Assembly: GCA_011772595.1 (NCBI GenBank)
Contig: WVZH01000313.1
Coordinates: 4,274 to 21,904 of the forward strand
Origin: Anaerolineales bacterium
Lineage (GTDB): Bacteria > Chloroflexota > Anaerolineae > Anaerolineales > E44-bin32
Direction of reading: 5' to 3'
DNA: 17,631 nucleotides
This document shows, one piece after another, positions 14,010-17,631 of the stretch. Positions within the stretch are counted from its first letter, which is position 1, and each line of letters starts with the position of its first letter. A program made the position numbers and the translations under genes. The notes below the pieces were generated by a model that searched no databases, was not told the DNA's origin, and saw only the letters and a list, made by a program, of their open reading frames with translations.

Positions 14010-14363
14010 CTAGCCCTCGACTATCTCCTCCACTGTGCTCAGGAAGGTAGCGACCACATCGCGCAGGTATGGTTCCGGAAGCGCACCCACTTGTCGGTGC
14101 ACCACATTGCCATCTGAAATGAAGAGCATGGTTGGAATACCCTGGACGTCGAAGTCCATCGCCCACTTCGGATTTTCATCCGTGTTGACCTTGGCAATGA
14201 GCAATTTTCCGCCGTACTCCGAGGCGAGTTTCTCTAGAATCGGCGCTACCATCTTGCAAGGCCCGCACCAGGGCGCCCAGAAATCAACGACGACGGGAAT
14301 TTCTGACTGCAAAACCACCTTCTCAAAAGTGGCATCGGTGACGTTGATGGGCTCTTTTATCAT
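14010..14363 (-). CDS. trxA: thioredoxin
   Basis: A 117-aa thioredoxin, the cytoplasmic dithiol reductant recycled by thioredoxin reductase. The active site W-C-G-P-C is in VVVDFWAPWCGPCKMVAP (residues about 24-41), followed by KVNTDENPKWAMDFDVQGIPTMLFI with the conserved cis-proline (IPT), and a closing glycine (VGALP). Length and motif order are standard, with a slightly extended acidic C-terminus (VEEIVEG). The start is taken as the ATG at 14363 (MIKEPINVTD). A GTG at 14384 would add seven residues, and the AAAGGA near 14379-14384 is oddly far (about 12 nt) from the ATG, so the exact start is uncertain. It is monocistronic, with an extended -10 promoter upstream. Confidence 0.95.
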   Translation of the reverse strand: MIKEPINVTDATFEKVVLQSEIPVVVDFWAPWCGPCKMVAPILEKLASEYGGKLLIAKVNTDENPKWAMDFDVQGIPTMLFISDGNVVHRQVGALPEPYLRDVVATFLSTVEEIVEG

Positions 14364-14403
14364 GTCTCTCAGGCTTCCTTTCACTCACTTCGTCTAATCA
14401 ATA

Positions 14404-14412
14404 ATCATACCA
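14404..14412 (-). promoter_or_regulatory. extended -10 promoter of trxA
   Basis: The minus strand reads TGGTATGAT, a TGn extension plus a five-of-six -10 box. The start is predicted near 14397, about 34 nt before the ATG at 14363. No good -35 was seen. Confidence 0.5.
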
Positions 14413-14436
14413 TGGGGATAATGGGTAAGAGATCAA

Positions 14437-14505
14437 GGGATCAGGGAACAGGGATCAGGAAGAATGCCATCGTAAGTTGCTCCCTAATCCCTACTGCCTG
14501 ATCCC
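14437..14505. repeat. imperfect inverted repeat built of GGGATCAGG units
   Basis: Left arm 14437-14459 and right arm 14483-14505 are 23 nt each, match at 19 positions when one is reverse-complemented, and are separated by 23 nt. Each arm holds two copies of a degenerate GGGATCAGG/GGGATTAGG unit, and the flanks carry further partial copies (CTAACCCC at 14505-14512). It looks like a dispersed intergenic palindromic repeat, lying between the divergent trxA and zinc-ribbon genes. Confidence 0.65.
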
Positions 14506-14530
14506 TAACCCCTATGGAATTAGGTCACGA

Positions 14531-14539
14531 TGGTATAAT
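14531..14539 (+). promoter_or_regulatory. extended -10 promoter of the zinc-ribbon/scpA unit
   Basis: TGGTATAAT: a TGn extension and a perfect -10 hexamer, with the start expected near 14546. That leaves about 28 nt before the ATG at 14574, with no obvious Shine-Dalgarno. No -35 box was seen. Confidence 0.55.
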
Positions 14540-14573
14540 GCATGCCATCCACGATCCTACATCTGATGCTCCT

Positions 14574-15038
14574 ATGAACGAATTCGATTGTCCTACGTGT
14601 ACGGCTCCCGGACTTGTTGTCACATCTCAGAACATCCTTGCTTGCTCCTATTGCGGCTCGTCTTTTCAACACGATCGAATTACCTGCCCTGCCTGTCGAA
14701 GTTTAAACACGCCCGAAGCTGAAAACTGTGCCAGGTGCGGAGAACCTCTCACATTGATCAGCCAGGTTATGCTACGTCATGGTGGATCGGGTTTCGATCC
14801 CTTGAGCTTGCGTCAATCACGAGCGCGGGCTGCAGAGCTCAAGGAACGTGGAGAACAAGCTTCCCTGCTCCGGATGCAAAACTTCCTGGAACAGGACAGG
14901 AGGCGGGAACAGGCGGTTGCGGAAGCCGAAGCCGAGCGATCGAGAGAACAGAAACAATTATTTAAACTTATGGTCATCGTTGGAAGTATATTCATCCTCC
15001 TCGTCCTCATCGTTACCACCTGGCAGCTTCTAACTTGA
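14574..15038 (+). CDS. double zinc-ribbon, coiled-coil, C-terminally anchored membrane protein
   Basis: A 154-aa protein of unknown function. Four CxxC knuckles (C6/C9, C24/C27, C38/C41, C52/C55) form two zinc ribbons. A charged helical region rich in Arg, Glu, Ala and Gln follows at about residues 80-130, likely a coiled coil. A single hydrophobic helix (LMVIVGSIFILLVLIVTTW, about 132-150) ends the chain, so the protein should be tail-anchored with the ribbons in the cytoplasm. Its stop lies 3 nt before the scpA start, implying co-transcription and probably coupling. I chose the ATG at 14574 because the extended -10 box places the transcript start near 14546, which excludes the in-frame ATGs at 14514 and 14538. 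No Shine-Dalgarno precedes it, so the start is less certain than the gene. Confidence 0.8.
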   Translation: MNEFDCPTCTAPGLVVTSQNILACSYCGSSFQHDRITCPACRSLNTPEAENCARCGEPLTLISQVMLRHGGSGFDPLSLRQSRARAAELKERGEQASLLRMQNFLEQDRRREQAVAEAEAERSREQKQLFKLMVIVGSIFILLVLIVTTWQLLT

Positions 15039-15041
15039 GCA

Positions 15042-15809
15042 ATGTCCACTGACCAAGCCTATCTTATCCAACTACCCGTTTATGAAGGGCCACTGGACCT
15101 GCTCTTAGAACTCATCGAACAGGCCGAGCTCGACATCACGAAGATCGCACTCGCCCAGATTACAGACCAATACCTTAACCACTTGAGACGCTTGCAGGAA
15201 CGGCATCTGGAGGATTTGACTTCATTCCTTGTCATCGCTGCGCGATTGCTGCAGATAAAATCTGAAGCGCTTCTACCACGACCTCCTGCGCGCGAACCAG
15301 GTGAGGAGGATCCTGGCGACGCGCTCGCTCGTCAGTTAATCGCCTATCAAAAGTACAAAGAAGTCGCCGAATTTCTGGCCGAACGCCTAAAAGCCGACTT
15401 GAGGTCGTATGTCCGTATCTCCGCACCACCGATTATTGATCCAAAACTCGACATGATCGGTGTGGAACTTACTGATCTTCGGGAAGCTCTTCTCGACGTG
15501 CTCGCCTCTGTCCGCGACGAATCCGGCATCAATGATGTCGTCATGCCACAGCCTGTAAAGATACGCGATCGGATCATCCGTATACTCGAAAGCCTGGCTA
15601 GATCAAGCCGAACAACGTTTCGAAAGGTTATTCGAGGTGCAAAATCCCGTCTTGAGATCGTCGTCTCTTTTATCGCCGTCTTGGAATTGGTCAAACAACA
15701 AAGGATTTCGGCGGATCAAGAAGCTTTATTCGGCGAGATCACGATTTCAAGAGGAGATGATTGGCGCGAGGATCAAGAGATGGATTTCGACCTCGAGTTC
15801 GAGGAGTAA
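15042..15809 (+). CDS. scpA: segregation and condensation protein A (kleisin)
   Basis: A 255-aa ScpA, the kleisin subunit that bridges the SMC dimer and ScpB in the bacterial condensin for chromosome compaction and segregation. The N-terminal helical domain that binds the SMC neck has the family signature LPVYEGPLDLLLELIEQAELDITKI at about residues 10-34, followed by ITDQYLNHL and LTSFLVIAARLLQIKSEALLPR (about 60-81). A central segment around residues 95-125 (QLIAYQKYKEVAEFLAE) leads to the C-terminal winged helix (about 190-240; VVSFIAVLELVKQQRISADQEALFGEI). Length is normal. It follows the zinc-ribbon membrane protein by 3 nt. ScpB, normally next, is absent; instead the 3' end overlaps a convergent VanZ-like gene by 37 nt. 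Confidence 0.95.
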   Translation: MSTDQAYLIQLPVYEGPLDLLLELIEQAELDITKIALAQITDQYLNHLRRLQERHLEDLTSFLVIAARLLQIKSEALLPRPPAREPGEEDPGDALARQLIAYQKYKEVAEFLAERLKADLRSYVRISAPPIIDPKLDMIGVELTDLREALLDVLASVRDESGINDVVMPQPVKIRDRIIRILESLARSSRTTFRKVIRGAKSRLEIVVSFIAVLELVKQQRISADQEALFGEITISRGDDWREDQEMDFDLEFEE

Positions 15810-16183
15810 GCGGTAGCAAAAGCAACAGTAAGAGCCACGAGAGCCCCTCCGGTATCGATGAAAACGTCCACCAGGCTTGAATTGCGACCCTGCACGAAGG
15901 ACTGATGGAATTCGTCACTCAGCGCGAACAGGATAACCATAAAAAGGCTCAAGAGCCATCTCGGTCCTCGTGCAAGGCGTGGGGGTAACGCATAGGAGTA
16001 AGCCAATCCGAGCATTCCAAAACCTAAGGCATGGCCCCCCTTCTTGACGAGTAAATCCCATTCCCCAAAGGAGGGTATTTTCCCTGCCGGCGTTGAAGAG
16101 AATAAGAATATAAGGGCCATGAGGATCATAGCCGGTATCCAGCGCAGCAGTTGGGAATTCTTGTTTGCGGACATGGCGCACAT
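15773..16183 (-). CDS. VanZ-family membrane protein
   Basis: A 136-aa polytopic membrane protein of the VanZ-like family, whose founding member lowers teicoplanin susceptibility but whose general role is unknown. Four hydrophobic segments are visible: WIPAMILMALIFLFSS, the GGHALGFGMLGLAYSYAL stretch, WLLSLFMVILFALSDE, and VFIDTGGALVALTVAFATAY. The family signature residues K-x-G-H (KKGGHALGFG) and SDEFHQSFVQGRNSSLVDVFIDTGGA are intact. I chose the ATG at 16183 because GGAGGTGG lies 6 nt upstream; the frame extends 8 codons further without support, and an ATG three codons later is possible. The last 37 nt overlap the end of scpA on the other strand, so neither gene has a separate terminator. 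Confidence 0.88.
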   Translation of the reverse strand: MCAMSANKNSQLLRWIPAMILMALIFLFSSTPAGKIPSFGEWDLLVKKGGHALGFGMLGLAYSYALPPRLARGPRWLLSLFMVILFALSDEFHQSFVQGRNSSLVDVFIDTGGALVALTVAFATAYSSNSRSKSIS

Positions 16184-16405
16184 TCTACCACCTCCGCGTT
16201 TCGACAATCAAACCCAGGCTTGTTGATCTCAAATCCTCTACCCTAGAAGTCATCCTTATATCTCCAGTCAAACAGATCAATAGCTAGCCAGCTTGGCATC
16301 CCGATCACTTCGTCGATGTAGGAATCTCCACGGAGCAGAGAAATCTCTGAACACGCGGTATGATGTACCTTAGGTTTCGATGAAATAATCTGAGGAGGGA
16401 AATGC
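16184..16405. other. intergenic region between divergent VanZ and YyaL genes
   Basis: A TATGAT hexamer at 16359-16364 is a possible plus-strand -10 box for the YyaL gene, giving a leader of about 36 nt, but no matching -35 is seen. Nothing else recognisable. Confidence 0.35.
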
Positions 16406-17631
16406 GTGGGGAATAGATTAAAAGACGAGACGTCCCCCTACCTTCTGCAACACGCTGAGAATCCCGTTGACTGGTTCCCTTGGGGCGAAGAAGCCTTTGC
16501 TGTAGCGCAAGCCGAGGACAAGCCGATTTTTCTCAGTGTGGGCTACGCTGCATGTCACTGGTGCCATGTGATGGCGCACGAATCCTTCGAGGATCCAGAG
16601 ATCGCCGCCATCATGAACGAAGTATTCGTCAACATAAAAGTCGACCGCGAAGAAAGGCCGGATGTGGATTCCATCTACATGGATGCCGTCGTTGCAATGA
16701 CTGGGCATGGAGGATGGCCCATGTCAGTTTTCCTAACCCCACTCGGTGAGCCCTTCTACGGCGGCACCTATTTTCCACCTTCCCCCAGGTACAATATGCC
16801 CTCGTTTCAAGATGTCCTACTCTTGATCGCCAAGCAATGGCAGGAGAGTCGCGAGCAACTGTTGACTACAGGTAGGCAACTTAAAGAGCATATTGATTCA
16901 TCGATCTCGCTCCTCCCCACTTCAGGACGGCTCGATCGAAGTTCTTTTGACCGAGCAGCGGAAACGCTCTTCAAAACCTATGATTGGACGAACGGCGGTT
17001 GGGGAGGGGCACCGAAATTTCCACAAGCTTCGGCAATCGAATTCCTTCTTCGCAAACATCACCGTGACGGTGACAAGCTCGCCTTGGAAATGGCCACACA
17101 TGCCTTGCAGGCAATGGCCCGCGGGGGCATCTATGATCATCTCGCCGGCGGCTTTCATCGATACACCGTCGACTCACACTGGCTTGTTCCCCACTTCGAG
17201 AAAATGCTCTACGACAACGCTCTCCTTGCCCAAACCTACCTGCATGCATGGCAAATCACCGGTGACGCAATCTTGAGACAAGTTGTCGAGTCGACGCTAA
17301 ACTTTCTCATCCGAGACATGCGACACCCGGAAGGAGGTTTTTATTCGGCGCTAGACGCCGACTCGGAAGGTGAGGAAGGCAAGTTTTATGTGTGGACACC
17401 GTCGGAAATTCGAGACCATTTAGGTGACGAGAGTCTTGCAGAGCATTTCATCACAGCATATGGTGTGACAGAAGAGGGGAACTTCGAGGGCAGCAACATC
17501 TTGTATCGCCCTCAAGATGATCGTGATGCCGGCGATCTAGACGGCGTCACTTCCGATACGCTTTCAGAACAGCTAACGAGCGCCAAACTACGCCTTCTCG
17601 CCCACCGGGAAAAGCGAGTTCACCCAGCGGC
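16406..17631 (+). CDS. YyaL/DUF255 thioredoxin-domain protein, 3' end cut off by the window
   Basis: The first 408 residues of a long (usually about 670-700 aa) protein of the YyaL/SSP411 (spermatogenesis-associated protein 20) family. It has an N-terminal thioredoxin-like DUF255 domain and a C-terminal alpha/alpha-toroid resembling glycosidases or epimerases. The N-terminal signature [24 protein letters not shown] (residues 3-26) is intact. The redox motif is C50-H-W-C53, followed by [10 protein letters not shown] and [12 protein letters not shown]. Toroid motifs include [41 protein letters not shown], and [17 protein letters not shown]. The start is GTG at 16406, with GGAGGGA about 6 nt upstream; the nearby ATG at 16402 hits a stop after four codons. 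Molecular function is unknown in the family, though both catalytic cysteines are kept here. Confidence 0.93.
   Translation, partial: MGNRLKDETSPYLLQHAENPVDWFPWGEEAFAVAQAEDKPIFLSVGYAACHWCHVMAHESFEDPEIAAIMNEVFVNIKVDREERPDVDSIYMDAVVAMTGHGGWPMSVFLTPLGEPFYGGTYFPPSPRYNMPSFQDVLLLIAKQWQESREQLLTTGRQLKEHIDSSISLLPTSGRLDRSSFDRAAETLFKTYDWTNGGWGGAPKFPQASAIEFLLRKHHRDGDKLALEMATHALQAMARGGIYDHLAGGFHRYTVDSHWLVPHFEKMLYDNALLAQTYLHAWQITGDAILRQVVESTLNFLIRDMRHPEGGFYSALDADSEGEEGKFYVWTPSEIRDHLGDESLAEHFITAYGVTEEGNFEGSNILYRPQDDRDAGDLDGVTSDTLSEQLTSAKLRLLAHREKRVHPA

Overview
The window reads as ordinary chromosomal DNA of a bacterium with roughly balanced GC content. I see no plasmid, phage, transposase, CRISPR or toxin-antitoxin signature. 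Gene content and protein style suggest Chloroflexota, perhaps Anaerolineae. The clues are a COG3375-type GNAT protein coupled to an N-succinylamino-acid-racemase-like enolase, an MshA-like GT4, ScpA preceded by a zinc-ribbon/TM protein, and several zinc-ribbon membrane proteins. This placement is an inference and was not tested by a search.

Layout. Positions 1-1728 (minus strand) hold a NagD-type HAD phosphatase, a small single-pass acidic membrane protein and a 3'-truncated EamA/DMT transporter. Positions 1729-2154 are non-coding, followed by a plus-strand zinc-ribbon protein with four membrane segments and a terminator-like hairpin. Positions 2938-5168 (minus) carry a GT4 glycosyltransferase translationally coupled to a D-2-hydroxyacid dehydrogenase. 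A tRNA-Thr(CGT) gene diverges from the glycosyltransferase, with -35 boxes lying on top of each other. After about 490 bp without a convincing gene come dodecin, uridine kinase, a cyclophilin PPIase and a VTT/DedA-type membrane protein, all on plus; the last two overlap by ATGA. Positions 8282-11223 (minus) are a three-gene operon: atypical SDR, COG3375 GNAT, and an NSAR/OSBS-type enolase. From 11414 the plus strand carries fabF and fabH (overlapping by ATGA), followed by a perfect 16-bp hairpin and a convergent thioredoxin. Positions 14574-15809 are a zinc-ribbon/coiled-coil/tail-anchored protein followed 3 nt later by scpA. ScpA converges on and overlaps a VanZ-like gene. The window ends in a 3'-truncated YyaL/DUF255 thioredoxin-fold protein.

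How the genes work together. fabF and fabH are the condensing enzymes of fatty acid elongation and initiation. The GNAT-enolase pair matches the known arrangement in which an N-acyltransferase supplies N-succinyl amino acids to a racemase, so the operon is more likely amino-acid salvage than menaquinone synthesis. Thioredoxin, the DUF255 protein and cyclophilin are housekeeping folding or redox functions.

The most interesting signals are regulatory or architectural. Two genes (GT4 and udk) have a -10 box six bases before the ATG and no Shine-Dalgarno, as expected for leaderless mRNAs. The GT4 promoter shares its -35 position with the divergent tRNA promoter. A perfect 29-nt palindrome lies inside the GT4 5' coding sequence. 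FabH has a basic C-terminal tail. The hydroxyacid dehydrogenase has Tyr where the catalytic Glu is expected. I did not find a clearly new multi-gene system; the operon at 8282-11223 and the zinc-ribbon/scpA pair are the best candidates for new biology.
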